From a virus: 64,000 bases of DNA. The notes beneath the pieces are model-generated. The model saw only the letters and a program-made list of their open reading frames with translations, was not told the origin of the DNA and ran no database searches. Position 1 is the first letter of the stretch. Each line of letters starts with the position of its first letter. Positions 42,160 through 50,797 of this stretch are shown here, piece after piece. The position numbers were made by a program, and so were the translations under genes. The stretch lies in IMG/VR virus record IMGVR_UViG_3300028831_000229, positions 1 to 64,000 of that record. The stretch is one strand, 5' to 3'.

Positions 42160-44469
42160 ATGAAGAACGTCAACAGCTACAAGGTCTCGAACAACCTCTA
42201 CATCAACAGCCTGCGCGTCGGTAGCGCGCCCAAGAAGAGCGCGCCCACCAGCATCAACCACATCGTGGTAGTCGACTGCTCCGGCTCGATGTACGGCCAG
42301 CTCGACAAGCTGCGTGCGCACGTCAAGGCGAAGGTGCCGACGCTCGTGCGCGAAGGCGACACGCTGAGCCTGGTTTGGTTCAGTGGGCGCGGCGAGTTCG
42401 GTCCGATCCTCGAAGGCGCGTCGGTGGCAACGCTGCGCGACCTCACGAAGATCAACACGGCGATCGACCGCTGGCTCCAGCCGCACGGCTTGACCGGCTT
42501 CAAGGAGCCGCTCGAGGAGGTCACCCGGATGATCGGACGCATCCAGAAGACCAACAACAATCAGTTCTCGCTGTTCTTCATGAGCGACGGCATGGACAAC
42601 CAGTGGAACCGTGCCGACGTCCTCAAGACGGTCGAGACCGCGGCGAAGGGGCTCGTGTCGAGCACGTTCGTCGAGTACGGCTACTACGCCGACCGACAGA
42701 TGCTCAGCGCGATGGCTGCGAAGGCGGGCGGTCAGCTGATCCACTGCGACTCGTTCCAGGACTTCGAGCCGGCGTTGGAGCAGGCGATCACCAAACAGGT
42801 CAACGCCGGCTTGCGTGCCGAGGTCGGTGTCCCGAGCCACGCAGTTGGTGGCATCGTCTTCGAGATGACGGATGGCAACGAGCTGGTCACCTACGATGCC
42901 ACGAGCGGCACCGCGCTGGTGGACACCAACACGCAGCACCTGTGGTTCCTGAGCACGAAGCCCGAAGGTCAGGAGCCGCCGCTCACCGACACCGCCTGGG
43001 CGGCGCAGTACGCCGCGCTGTCGCTCTTCGCGGTGCGGATGAAGCCGGACATCATCTTCCCGCTGCTCAAGAGCACCGGCGACGTCCGCTTCATCAAGGC
43101 GTTCGCGAACTGCTTCGGCAAGCAGGCGTACAACACGTTCATGGATGCCGCCAAGGCAGCGGCGTTCGACTCCGCGCTCCGCTACCAGGAAGGCCACAAC
43201 CCGGCACTCGTGCCGGCCGAGGACGCGTTCACCGTCTTCGATCTGCTCAAGCTGCTGGAGCAGGACGACCACACCAAGCTGCTGCTGGACGACCCGGCGT
43301 TCGACTACAGCAAGATCTCCAGGGCGATGCTCAACGCGGACGAGAACCTGTCCGCGGCCGAGCAGGACCAGGTCGCCAAGCTGATCGCAGCGATGGCGAA
43401 GGAGAAGAACGCCGCGAAGCTGAAGACGTTGCAGGAGCAGCTCACGGCGATCACCAGCAAGAAGCGCGAGGCGTTGAAGTTCACGGCGGACCCGCAGCCG
43501 GACGGCTACGACATCTCGTCGCTCACCTACAACGAGGAGAGCCCGAACATCTCGGTCCTAGTCAAGAAGACCGGCACGGTGGACATCGCGCCGCGGCGTG
43601 CGGAGCTGGACAAGCTCGGCGTGTTGTCGAACGACAATGTGGTGCCGCCTAGCAACTTCCCGACGTTCATCTACCGCAACTACGCCATCGTCGCGCACGG
43701 CATCGTCAACGTGAAGCAGCTACCCGTGATGGTGAGCGACGCCGTCTGGAAGAAGCTCATCGAGAACAACGTGCGCTTCACCGGCGTGCTCAGCAGCGGC
43801 GAGACCACCAGCAAGGCGGTCATCGACCTGACGTCGCTCCCCATCATCAACCGCCAGATGGTCAAGTCCGTGACGCTGGCCGACACCGCGCAGCTGGCGT
43901 TCCATCTCGAGGCGGCGCGCGCCTCGCAGAAGGTCTTCAAGGACTACGTCAAGACCCGCTATCCGGGCGAGAAGCTCGTGGCATTCAACGCGAAGTATGG
44001 CACGACCGCCGCGCAGTGGCTCAAGGACAACGGCATCACCGAGTACAGCGGCTTCAACCCGCCGAAGGTGCAAGCCGAGTCCACCGACTTCATCATGGGC
44101 AAGGAGTTGAGCATCAAGCTCAAGGGCTATTCGTCCCTGCCGCCGGTCGAGAAAGTCCGCGAGAAGATGGCGAAGCAGGGAGCCAAGCTCAACGGACCGG
44201 AGACGCTGATGGTCTCTGCGATCCACGAGGTCGAGGAGTTCCTGGCCAAGAACCCGGAGAAGCTCCACAAGAACTGGCTCACCGGCAAGGAGAAGATGAA
44301 CCAGGCGTACGTTCGCTCGCTCTCGCACCAGCTGTCGCAGATCGCGTTCAGCATTATCGTCGGCCAGACGTGGTTCAGCGACTGCCCCACGCTGGACGAC
44401 AAGACCGTCACGCTCGCCAACGGCGTGATCGCGACGGCGGAGCTGAAGGAAGTCGAGATCAAGCTGTGA
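42160..44469 (+). CDS. Second VWA-domain protein
   Basis: 769 residues from ATG 42160 (RBS AAGGAG 42146-42151). Residues about 32-225 are a VWA domain with an intact MIDAS ('VVVDCSGSM', D39-x-S41-x-S43) and 'LFFMSDGMDNQW' as the later metal loop. The remaining 540 residues are unknown, mostly helical. An in-frame ATG at 42073 would add a Cys/His segment ('CEGCDCPIDGKYLHDFC'). The MoxR ATPase at 29703 may serve this protein as well as the CobT-like one. Confidence 0.75.
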   Translation: MKNVNSYKVSNNLYINSLRVGSAPKKSAPTSINHIVVVDCSGSMYGQLDKLRAHVKAKVPTLVREGDTLSLVWFSGRGEFGPILEGASVATLRDLTKINTAIDRWLQPHGLTGFKEPLEEVTRMIGRIQKTNNNQFSLFFMSDGMDNQWNRADVLKTVETAAKGLVSSTFVEYGYYADRQMLSAMAAKAGGQLIHCDSFQDFEPALEQAITKQVNAGLRAEVGVPSHAVGGIVFEMTDGNELVTYDATSGTALVDTNTQHLWFLSTKPEGQEPPLTDTAWAAQYAALSLFAVRMKPDIIFPLLKSTGDVRFIKAFANCFGKQAYNTFMDAAKAAAFDSALRYQEGHNPALVPAEDAFTVFDLLKLLEQDDHTKLLLDDPAFDYSKISRAMLNADENLSAAEQDQVAKLIAAMAKEKNAAKLKTLQEQLTAITSKKREALKFTADPQPDGYDISSLTYNEESPNISVLVKKTGTVDIAPRRAELDKLGVLSNDNVVPPSNFPTFIYRNYAIVAHGIVNVKQLPVMVSDAVWKKLIENNVRFTGVLSSGETTSKAVIDLTSLPIINRQMVKSVTLADTAQLAFHLEAARASQKVFKDYVKTRYPGEKLVAFNAKYGTTAAQWLKDNGITEYSGFNPPKVQAESTDFIMGKELSIKLKGYSSLPPVEKVREKMAKQGAKLNGPETLMVSAIHEVEEFLAKNPEKLHKNWLTGKEKMNQAYVRSLSHQLSQIAFSIIVGQTWFSDCPTLDDKTVTLANGVIATAELKEVEIKL

Positions 44470-44810
44470 GCCGTCGCTGCCGCACCGTTCCAGTAGCGCA
44501 GCTGGAGTTCCACGAAGGTGGAAATACCCTCTGGGTCCATGGCCCGGACGGTGGCACAGTCCTGCGCATCAAGACCATGGGGCGGATCGTGGTCGACAAC
44601 AACTGCGCGTCACCGACGCCGCACGGTGACATCATCGTCAACAGCGACATCCATCTGTGCATCAATGCGCCGAAGCGTCGCGCGAAGAAGCCGGTCGTCA
44701 CGGCGCGTCCTGACGGGACGATCGACGGCGTGTTTGATGCCGGTCACGTGGCGGCAGCGTTCGGCGCTACGCTTCGACGCACGCGTCGAGGCAAGGAGAA
44801 GCGCAAGTGA
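44466..44810 (+). CDS. Hypothetical protein, 114 residues
   Basis: GTG 44466 overlaps the VWA stop (GTGA). A beta-rich start ('LEFHEGGNTLWVHGPDGGTV') and a basic end. Translational coupling suggests a role with the VWA protein. No family recognised. Confidence 0.55.
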   Translation: MSRRCRTVPVAQLEFHEGGNTLWVHGPDGGTVLRIKTMGRIVVDNNCASPTPHGDIIVNSDIHLCINAPKRRAKKPVVTARPDGTIDGVFDAGHVAAAFGATLRRTRRGKEKRK

Positions 44811-44980
44811 ATAACCGACTCAAGCGCATGGACGAGCTGATCGACATGATCGCCAGCAACGATACGAAAGGCTGCCCCGATCCGGTCGGTGGTGGTTGCA
44901 TGGGGCGCTACTGCACTACGTGCGCCGTGCGTGAGCTGCGATCGCACATGCGAGACCTCCACAAGGAGACACCGCGATGA
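44807..44980 (+). CDS. Small Cys-rich protein, 57 residues
   Basis: GTG 44807 overlaps the previous stop (GTGA) and its own stop overlaps the next start. Four Cys in the pattern C-x7-C-x4-C-x2-C suggest a zinc knuckle. Confidence 0.55.
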   Translation: MNNRLKRMDELIDMIASNDTKGCPDPVGGGCMGRYCTTCAVRELRSHMRDLHKETPR

Positions 44981-45375
44981 AGCGCTTGCTCACCGTACAC
45001 GGCAGCAGCAACGTGAAGATGATCGGCTACGACCAGGCGACGCGCGAGCTGGACGTCGTCTACCACGCTACGCCCGACATCGTGTACCGCTTCCAGGACA
45101 TCACGGCGCAGGCGTTCTGTGGCGTGATCGCAGCTGACTCGGTCGGCACCGCGTTGGCCGTTGCGGTTAAGCTCAAGGCGCATCGCAAGCACGGTCTGCC
45201 CGAGAGCGGCGACCACGACACGCCGGCCAGCGTCAAAAGCGGGCCGGTCGAGGTCACGGTGCCGCGTCACATCGCACAGACGACGCGCGGTCCGCTTCCT
45301 CAGAAGCCGCAACCGCCGCCGATGACCGACCAAGAAGCGTTCGACGCCGTCACCAACCGCCCGAAGAAGCTGTAG
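44977..45375 (+). CDS. KTSC-domain protein
   Basis: 132 residues. The first 70 residues match the KTSC pattern: 'SSNVKMIGYDQATRELDVVY' followed by 'YRFQDITAQAFCGVI'. KTSC domains occur alone or fused to lysyl-tRNA synthetase-like or other enzymes, with poorly known function. The C-terminal half is Pro-rich. It is coupled to the preceding Cys-rich gene. Confidence 0.7.
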   Translation: MKRLLTVHGSSNVKMIGYDQATRELDVVYHATPDIVYRFQDITAQAFCGVIAADSVGTALAVAVKLKAHRKHGLPESGDHDTPASVKSGPVEVTVPRHIAQTTRGPLPQKPQPPPMTDQEAFDAVTNRPKKL

Positions 45376-45400
45376 ACTCTGATCTCAGAAAGGATCAACG

Positions 45401-45925
45401 ATGCCTCTCATCTATGGACTGCTCATCGCTCTCGCTGTCGCAGGCGCCGGTGTCTGCGTCGGCGTGCTCATCACACGGTCGCGTCGCAAGCGCGCCGAAC
45501 CGGACGACGAGATGACCAAGGTCGTGCCGTTCTACACCGACCCGTACCGTACGTCGGTCAAGCCGCCGGCGCCTCGGCGCAACGCCAGGCAGATGACCGC
45601 GGTCGCGGACGACGACATGGTGCTCGACCCCAATGTGCCTGCGCTGATCAAGCGCCACGTACCGGACGAAGAGACCAGCGTCATGACGACGCCGCACCTC
45701 GAGCAGATGCGCACCATGCTCATGACCCACACGGACGACGCGCCTCGACACGTTCATCCGCACACGGTGCCTCATCACGACCACGGCAGCAGCAACGTGT
45801 GCGCCGAGGCGCCGGTGCACTCGCCGTCTCACGCCGGTCACGACGTCAACAGCCCGTTCGATCACGGTCACTGCTCCACCGACTTCGGCGGCGGTGGCTT
45901 CGACGGCGGCGGTCACCACCACTGA
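45401..45925 (+). CDS. Membrane protein with His-rich C-terminal tail
   Basis: 174 residues. One membrane segment near residues 4-25 ('IYGLLIALAVAGAGVCVGVL') followed by 'RSRRKR', so the tail is cytoplasmic. Residues 125-174 are His-rich and end in 'DFGGGGFDGGGHHH'. His clusters of this density bind divalent metals. RBS AAAGGATC. Function unknown. Confidence 0.55.
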   Translation: MPLIYGLLIALAVAGAGVCVGVLITRSRRKRAEPDDEMTKVVPFYTDPYRTSVKPPAPRRNARQMTAVADDDMVLDPNVPALIKRHVPDEETSVMTTPHLEQMRTMLMTHTDDAPRHVHPHTVPHHDHGSSNVCAEAPVHSPSHAGHDVNSPFDHGHCSTDFGGGGFDGGGHHH

Positions 45926-45949
45926 CACCCAGTACAAGGAGAGAAGAAG

Positions 45950-46312
45950 ATGCCCAGGATGTTCGTCGCGTTCCGAACCGACAGCGAGGAAGAGCCGCAG
46001 CGCCTCGCTGACGGTAGCAACGCCAACATGAAGAAGCGCTTGCGCGCCTACCTCGACACGTCGTGGTGCGTGGCCTTCTACGTCATCAAGCCCGACGTCA
46101 AGACCATCGCGCAGATCATCGAAGACCTGTCCGAGGTCGAAGCGACCGAGGCGCAGCACTACCGCGTCAACGCGCACGGCCAGGTGCGGAAGATCGACGC
46201 GCCGGAAGGCTCCGCGAACGTCACCGCCCCGGATGACGAGGACGAGGAGGAAGAGGAGAAGCCGCGCAAGAAGGCCAAGAAGAAGTCCAAGAAGTCGAAG
46301 TCGAAGAAGTAG
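45950..46312 (+). CDS. Small protein with acidic then basic tail
   Basis: 120 residues, ATG 45950 after AAGGAGAGAAGAAG. Alpha/beta start ('WCVAFYVIKPDVKTIAQIIE') then an Asp/Glu tract and a Lys-rich end, the same tail layout as the 35204 protein. Function unknown. Confidence 0.55.
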   Translation: MPRMFVAFRTDSEEEPQRLADGSNANMKKRLRAYLDTSWCVAFYVIKPDVKTIAQIIEDLSEVEATEAQHYRVNAHGQVRKIDAPEGSANVTAPDDEDEEEEEKPRKKAKKKSKKSKSKK

Positions 46313-46354
46313 CTCCGTCGTCACGACGACACCACGAGAAGAGGAGAGAGCGGC

Positions 46355-47449
46355 ATGCGCATCGCGCTGGTCAGCGACATTCACATCCACGACTGGTCAG
46401 AGTTTCGCGTCATCGAGGATGGCGTGCCCTCTCGCCTCTCTCACGGCGTCGGCGTGTTGGCCGACGTGCGAGCCTACTGCAACGAGCACGACATCGACGT
46501 CATCGCCATCATCGGCGACGTCTTCCACAAGCGGAACGTGATCTACACGCGCCCGTACCGGATGGTGGTGGAGGAGCTGCAAGCGATGAAGCGCGACGGG
46601 AAGATCGTGCTCGCGGTGACAGGCAACCACGACCAGGCCGACAAGGAAGGCACGGTCTCGACCATCGACACGTTCGCTGCTGCTGAGCTGGTGACGCACG
46701 CAGTGCCACCAGAGCATGGTTGGGCGACGTGGGAGTTCGACGACCTGACCATCCATGGCTTCAACTACTGCGACAACCGAGAGCTGCTCTTGCGTCGTGT
46801 GGACGAGGCGCTCAGCAACGCAGCGCCCGCGGCGGTTCAGATCGGTCTCTTCCATCACGGCTTCAAAGGCGCACGCGTTGGCAGCGCGCTGGAGTACATC
46901 GTGAAGGAAGACGTCGATCCAGGTCCGCTGGGCAACGCGTTCGACTTCATCTTCAGCGGTCACTACCATGGCAGGCAGTCGATCGGTGAGCTGGAGAACG
47001 CGCTGTATCTCGGCTCACCGATGCAGCACACACGTGGTGAAGGCCGAGAGCCGAAGGGTTTCACGGTCTACGACTCGAAGACCAACACCGCGACGCTCGT
47101 GCCGATCGACCGCCCACGTTTCGTCCGTGTGACGCAGGAGCTGCTCGCAGCCAAGCCTGACAAGGCGAAGCGCCGCATCCGCGGCAACTTCGTCGACTTC
47201 CACTACGAGGTGTGGGACCCACATCTGCACGCTGACCTCATCAAGCTCGGCGCCGCTGGCGTCAAGCTCGTGCCGTTGCGCCGCTCCAAGATCACACCTG
47301 ACGAGCGTCGGCTGGAGGTAGACCCGACGCTCAGCGTGAAGACCGTCCTCAAGCGGTACATCAAGTACCGCAAGGACGACGTGAAGCACCTGGACCAGAC
47401 CGAGTTGCTCCGCATCGGGCTGGACCTCTACAACAGCGGAGAGGAGTGA
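46355..47449 (+). CDS. SbcD/gp47-like nuclease (metallophosphoesterase)
   Basis: 364 residues, GAGAAGAGGAGAG leader before ATG 46355. The metallophosphoesterase motifs are all visible: 'SDIHIH' (D-x-H), 'IIGDVFHKR' (G-D), 'VTGNHDQA' (G-N-H-D), 'LFHHGF' and 'SGHYHG'. With the SbcC-like gene 1.5 kb downstream it forms the Mre11-Rad50-type complex that processes DNA ends and hairpins in recombination. Eight small genes separate the two, an unusual spacing. Confidence 0.88.
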   Translation: MRIALVSDIHIHDWSEFRVIEDGVPSRLSHGVGVLADVRAYCNEHDIDVIAIIGDVFHKRNVIYTRPYRMVVEELQAMKRDGKIVLAVTGNHDQADKEGTVSTIDTFAAAELVTHAVPPEHGWATWEFDDLTIHGFNYCDNRELLLRRVDEALSNAAPAAVQIGLFHHGFKGARVGSALEYIVKEDVDPGPLGNAFDFIFSGHYHGRQSIGELENALYLGSPMQHTRGEGREPKGFTVYDSKTNTATLVPIDRPRFVRVTQELLAAKPDKAKRRIRGNFVDFHYEVWDPHLHADLIKLGAAGVKLVPLRRSKITPDERRLEVDPTLSVKTVLKRYIKYRKDDVKHLDQTELLRIGLDLYNSGEE

Positions 47450-47461
47450 GGAACAGCAACG

Positions 47462-47683
47462 ATGAGCATCAAGCTCGGAGCCGTGACCGGAGTCGTGCAC
47501 CACGCCCGTGGTGTGCTCGCGGCTCTGCGCATCGGCAAGACAGTGACGGTGAGCGAAGAGACTCTGGAGGTGGTCAGGCGCGATCCGTTGCGCCTGCGCG
47601 ACCTTCATCACCACGCACAAGCGCTCGAGGACTACGTTCGTGAGCTGGAAGCCCAAGTCCTAGCCACGAGCGACAAGAAGTAG
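47462..47683 (+). CDS. Hypothetical 73-residue protein
   Basis: ATG 47462 follows the SbcD stop by 12 bp. Helical end with many charged residues ('HHAQALEDYVRELEAQVLAT'). It lies between the SbcD and SbcC genes. No family recognised. Confidence 0.5.
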   Translation: MSIKLGAVTGVVHHARGVLAALRIGKTVTVSEETLEVVRRDPLRLRDLHHHAQALEDYVRELEAQVLATSDKK

Positions 47684-47711
47684 ACAACCAACGAGAAGAG
47701 GAGAAGAGAAG

Positions 47712-47918
47712 ATGCGCCATGCTCAACTGAAGGATCTCTTGCCGCCGGAGGCGCTGCGCGAGGTCGAAGCGCTCATGAAGGCGGGCAAGTGCGACGCCGA
47801 CAACCTCAAGCCGATCACGCGGCGCTACACGGCCGATCTGCTGGCGAAAGGTGTGGACGCCGACTACCTGGCGTACTCCATCGAGAACGCGATGAACCAC
47901 GTGCGCGGGAGGCGGTGA
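47712..47918 (+). CDS. Hypothetical 68-residue helical protein
   Basis: ATG 47712 after the leader GAGAAGAGGAGAAGAGAAG. Helical, charged ('LPPEALREVEALMKAGKCDA'). Stop overlaps the next start. Function unknown. Confidence 0.5.
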   Translation: MRHAQLKDLLPPEALREVEALMKAGKCDADNLKPITRRYTADLLAKGVDADYLAYSIENAMNHVRGRR

Positions 47919-48112
47919 TGGATCCGACCGCTCTGCTCAAGCAAGCGTTGATGATCGCGGACCGCATCGTCCGACACGCGGACGACCCACAGCCGTACAG
48001 CACGCTCCGCGATGACGCCACGGCGCTTGCCGAACGCGTGAACCAGTTGAACGACTGGCTCTCGCGTGGCAACGCGTTGCCCGCACAGTGGCGCCATCGA
48101 GGTGAATCGTGA
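47918..48112 (+). CDS. Hypothetical 64-residue helical protein
   Basis: ATG 47918 overlaps the previous stop (TGATG). Two helices ('TALLKQALMIADRIVRHADD', 'DATALAERVNQLNDWLSRGN'). Coupled at both ends. Function unknown. Confidence 0.5.
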   Translation: MDPTALLKQALMIADRIVRHADDPQPYSTLRDDATALAERVNQLNDWLSRGNALPAQWRHRGES

Positions 48113-48267
48113 GCAAGACACTGCCACCACATCCGTTGCCGACGTGCGCGTGCCCACCACCGCCGGTGTACACCGGATTCTGGACGGACCTGTCTTGGCG
48201 CAAGTGGATCGCGATGCACTGCAACTGCTACGGCCACCTGATGTGGCGTGCACTGGACAAGCCATGA
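48109..48267 (+). CDS. Small Cys/Trp-rich protein, 52 residues
   Basis: GTG 48109 overlaps the previous stop. Pro-rich start with 'CACPPPP', then 'MHCNCYGHLM'. Four Cys suggest metal binding. Coupled to the next gene by ATGA. Confidence 0.45.
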   Translation: MSKTLPPHPLPTCACPPPPVYTGFWTDLSWRKWIAMHCNCYGHLMWRALDKP

Positions 48268-48479
48268 AGAAATTCTACCTTTACCACGCGCCTCCCTTCG
48301 GGCGGCGGAAGTACATCGCCACGGTGAAGGCGGAGAACGACAAGGAGCTGCGCAAGCTGGTGAAGCGCGAGCACCCGAAGTTGACCGAGTGGGAGGCGCT
48401 GCGGACGAAGTACGTGAAGGACAAGATGACCGGCGAGATCTCGCTGCCACCGCGCGGCACTGAAGACAAGGAGGACTGA
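48264..48479 (+). CDS. Hypothetical basic protein, 71 residues
   Basis: ATG 48264. Basic with an N-terminal strand pattern ('KKFYLYHAPPFGRRKYIATV') and 'DKELRKLVKREHPKL', a layout seen in small nucleic-acid binders. Function unknown. Confidence 0.5.
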   Translation: MKKFYLYHAPPFGRRKYIATVKAENDKELRKLVKREHPKLTEWEALRTKYVKDKMTGEISLPPRGTEDKED

Positions 48480-48480
48480 C

Positions 48481-48798
48481 GTGAGCTACGTGTTCAAGGT
48501 TGTGCACAGCAAGGACGGCGTGGAGGACGTGTACCTGGTGACCGGGTCGTCACGGCGGGACGCTGAGACGAAGGTGCTCGACATGCTGTACGAGCGCCGT
48601 CATCGTGCACGGCCGGACCTCACGTCAGAGGAACGCGAACGCGACGTGTTCGGGTTGCAGTCGGCGTCCGTGTTCCAGGACTACACCAACAGCGCGCTGT
48701 GCAGGATCAACAACTGCTCGGTGAACGCGACGGTCTTCAACCCGGACCCGCCGTACAAGCTCTACTCGTTCAACCGCAAGACCGGAGGAGTTGAATGA
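48481..48798 (+). CDS. Hypothetical protein, 105 residues
   Basis: GTG 48481. Opens with a beta-strand segment ('SYVFKVVHSKDGVEDVYLVT') and contains two Cys. It overlaps the next gene by 4 bp. No family recognised. Confidence 0.5.
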   Translation: MSYVFKVVHSKDGVEDVYLVTGSSRRDAETKVLDMLYERRHRARPDLTSEERERDVFGLQSASVFQDYTNSALCRINNCSVNATVFNPDPPYKLYSFNRKTGGVE

Positions 48799-48962
48799 CG
48801 GACGAAGAACATCGACTGGAGGTCAAGCGCGGCTTTGTCGCCGGCTACCTCCACGGACGTAGCTCTCTCGGCGACTACGAGGCTGCCGGGAAAGAAGCTG
48901 ACGCGGCGTTCGAGCGCTGGTGGCACTGGCGGCACATCTCGTCCAAGGACACGCAGCCGTGA
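48795..48962 (+). CDS. Hypothetical 55-residue protein
   Basis: ATG 48795 overlaps the previous stop; its own stop overlaps the SbcC GTG. Helical with Trp at 'ERWWHWRHIS'. Possibly a small partner of SbcC. Confidence 0.5.
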   Translation: MTDEEHRLEVKRGFVAGYLHGRSSLGDYEAAGKEADAAFERWWHWRHISSKDTQP

Positions 48963-50797
48963 GGGCGCTCAGTCTCGACATCCGCAACTTCCTGTCGTTC
49001 GGTCGCGCGAAGATCCAGCTCGCGCGACGCGGTCTCGTGCTGATCGAAGGAGAGAACAAGGACGACCCGACAGCGCGAAGCAACGGCGCTGCGAAGAGCG
49101 CCATCGTGGAGGCGTTCGTATGGTGCGTCCAAGGCACCACGCTGCGCGGCTACGTCGGCGACGACGTCATCAACCGCAAGGTCGGCAAGAACTGCCGGGT
49201 GACGACCGTGTGGAAGGACCGCGGCTCGAAGTGGAAGATCGTGCGGACTCGTCAAGACGACAAGCTCAAGACGAGCCTGAACCTTTACCACGATGGTCGT
49301 CGCGTCACAGGGTCCACGGTCGCTGACACGCAGGAGCTTATCGACCGTATGCTCGGCATGACGGCGAAGACGTTCCTCTCCTCCGTGGTGTTCGGGCAGA
49401 GCAACGCGTACCGCTTCAGCTCGCTGACCGACACCGAGCAGAAGGCCATCCTCGATGAGGCGCTCGGCATTGAGGCGTACGCGGAAGCTGGCGTGGCGGC
49501 ACGTGACAAGGTCAGCGTCCACAGCGTGAACGTCGACACCCTCAAGCAGACGTTCGACGACACGGCAGCAGAGATCGAGAAGGCCGAGCAGGAGCGTGAC
49601 CGTGCTGGTGATCGCGAGCGCACCTTCAAGGCTGACCAGGAAGCGAAGCTCAAGGAGGTGCAGGGTGAGCTTGACGAGGTCAACGAACGCCTGACTTCAC
49701 TCGTCAAGTCGGACGTCAAGACGCTGCGTGACCAGCTGAAGACGATGCGGGACGTGCTTCGCAACCGGGAGCGTGACGTCGAGAGCCTGAAAGAGAACGC
49801 CGCGAAGATGCAGGCTGAGCACGGAACGCTTCACCGCGAGGTCGGCCGGCTGGAGCGTGAGATCTCACGCCACGAGGAGCTGAAGGGCGACTGCCCGACG
49901 TGTGGTCAGGAGATCGATGCGGACGACCAGGCCGAGGTGCTCTACGACATGCGCAAGCAGCTAAAGAACGCCCAGGCTTCCGCACGCGAAGCGCAAGAGG
50001 CTGCTGACAACGCCGACCGCAAGGCGCGCGCAGAGGCTTCGCGACTCCACAAGGAGCGCGAGGGTGTGTCCGAGGTGGAAGACGCGATCGAGCGCGCCGA
50101 GAAGCTCAACACGAAGCGCGCCGGCCTGGTGGAACGCGCGAAGGCTCTCCAGCGCCGGCTGGACGAGATCAAGGAGGAGAAGAACCCGTACCGCCGGCTG
50201 GTGAAGGAGGCCGAGCAGAAGGTCACCAAGCTGATCGAAGAGCGCGAGCGTGTGCGCGCCGACCTCGCCAAGGAAGAGGCCGAGTTGGAGTTGTACGAGT
50301 TCTGGCAAGGCGCGTTCGGCGCCAAGGGACTGCGGTCGCTGCTCATCGACACCGCGCTCCCGATTCTGAACGAGCGTGTAGATCACTACGCTCGCGCCAT
50401 CACCGGCGGCAGCATCCACATCGAGTTCAAGACCGAGAGCCTGTTGAAGAGTGGCAAGACGGTCGACAAGTTCGAGGTGGCGGTGACCAACGAGCACGGC
50501 GCAGGCAACTACAAGGGCAACAGCGCTGGTGAGAAGGCGAAGGTCGACCTCTGCGTCGGCCTGGCGTTGCAAGCTCTGGTGGCATCGCGCGCGCAGTCCG
50601 GGATCAACGTGGCGTTCTTCGATGAGCCGTTCGAGTCGCTGGACGACGCCGCGATCGAGCGTGTCGCAACGCTGCTGACCGAAGAGCTGACCGACCGCGA
50701 GTCGGTCTTCGTCATCACCCACAACGAGGCGCTCAAGGCGTTCTTCCCGAACGTCCTGACCGTCGTCAAGGAAGGAGGCATGTCCCATGTCGAGTAG
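48959..50797 (+). CDS. SbcC/gp46-like ATPase (Rad50 family)
   Basis: 612 residues from GTG 48959. The N-terminal half-ATPase has a Walker A-like segment S41-NGAAKS47, in which the usual Gly before Lys is Ala. A coiled coil of about 370 residues carries the zinc hook 'DCPTCGQEID'. The C-terminal half has the signature 'SAGEKAKVDLCVGLALQALV', Walker B 'INVAFFDEPFESLD' and the switch His in 'VITHNEA'. With SbcD it trims DNA ends. About 60% of the usual SbcC length because the coil is short, as in phages. Confidence 0.88.
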   Translation: MRALSLDIRNFLSFGRAKIQLARRGLVLIEGENKDDPTARSNGAAKSAIVEAFVWCVQGTTLRGYVGDDVINRKVGKNCRVTTVWKDRGSKWKIVRTRQDDKLKTSLNLYHDGRRVTGSTVADTQELIDRMLGMTAKTFLSSVVFGQSNAYRFSSLTDTEQKAILDEALGIEAYAEAGVAARDKVSVHSVNVDTLKQTFDDTAAEIEKAEQERDRAGDRERTFKADQEAKLKEVQGELDEVNERLTSLVKSDVKTLRDQLKTMRDVLRNRERDVESLKENAAKMQAEHGTLHREVGRLEREISRHEELKGDCPTCGQEIDADDQAEVLYDMRKQLKNAQASAREAQEAADNADRKARAEASRLHKEREGVSEVEDAIERAEKLNTKRAGLVERAKALQRRLDEIKEEKNPYRRLVKEAEQKVTKLIEERERVRADLAKEEAELELYEFWQGAFGAKGLRSLLIDTALPILNERVDHYARAITGGSIHIEFKTESLLKSGKTVDKFEVAVTNEHGAGNYKGNSAGEKAKVDLCVGLALQALVASRAQSGINVAFFDEPFESLDDAAIERVATLLTEELTDRESVFVITHNEALKAFFPNVLTVVKEGGMSHVE

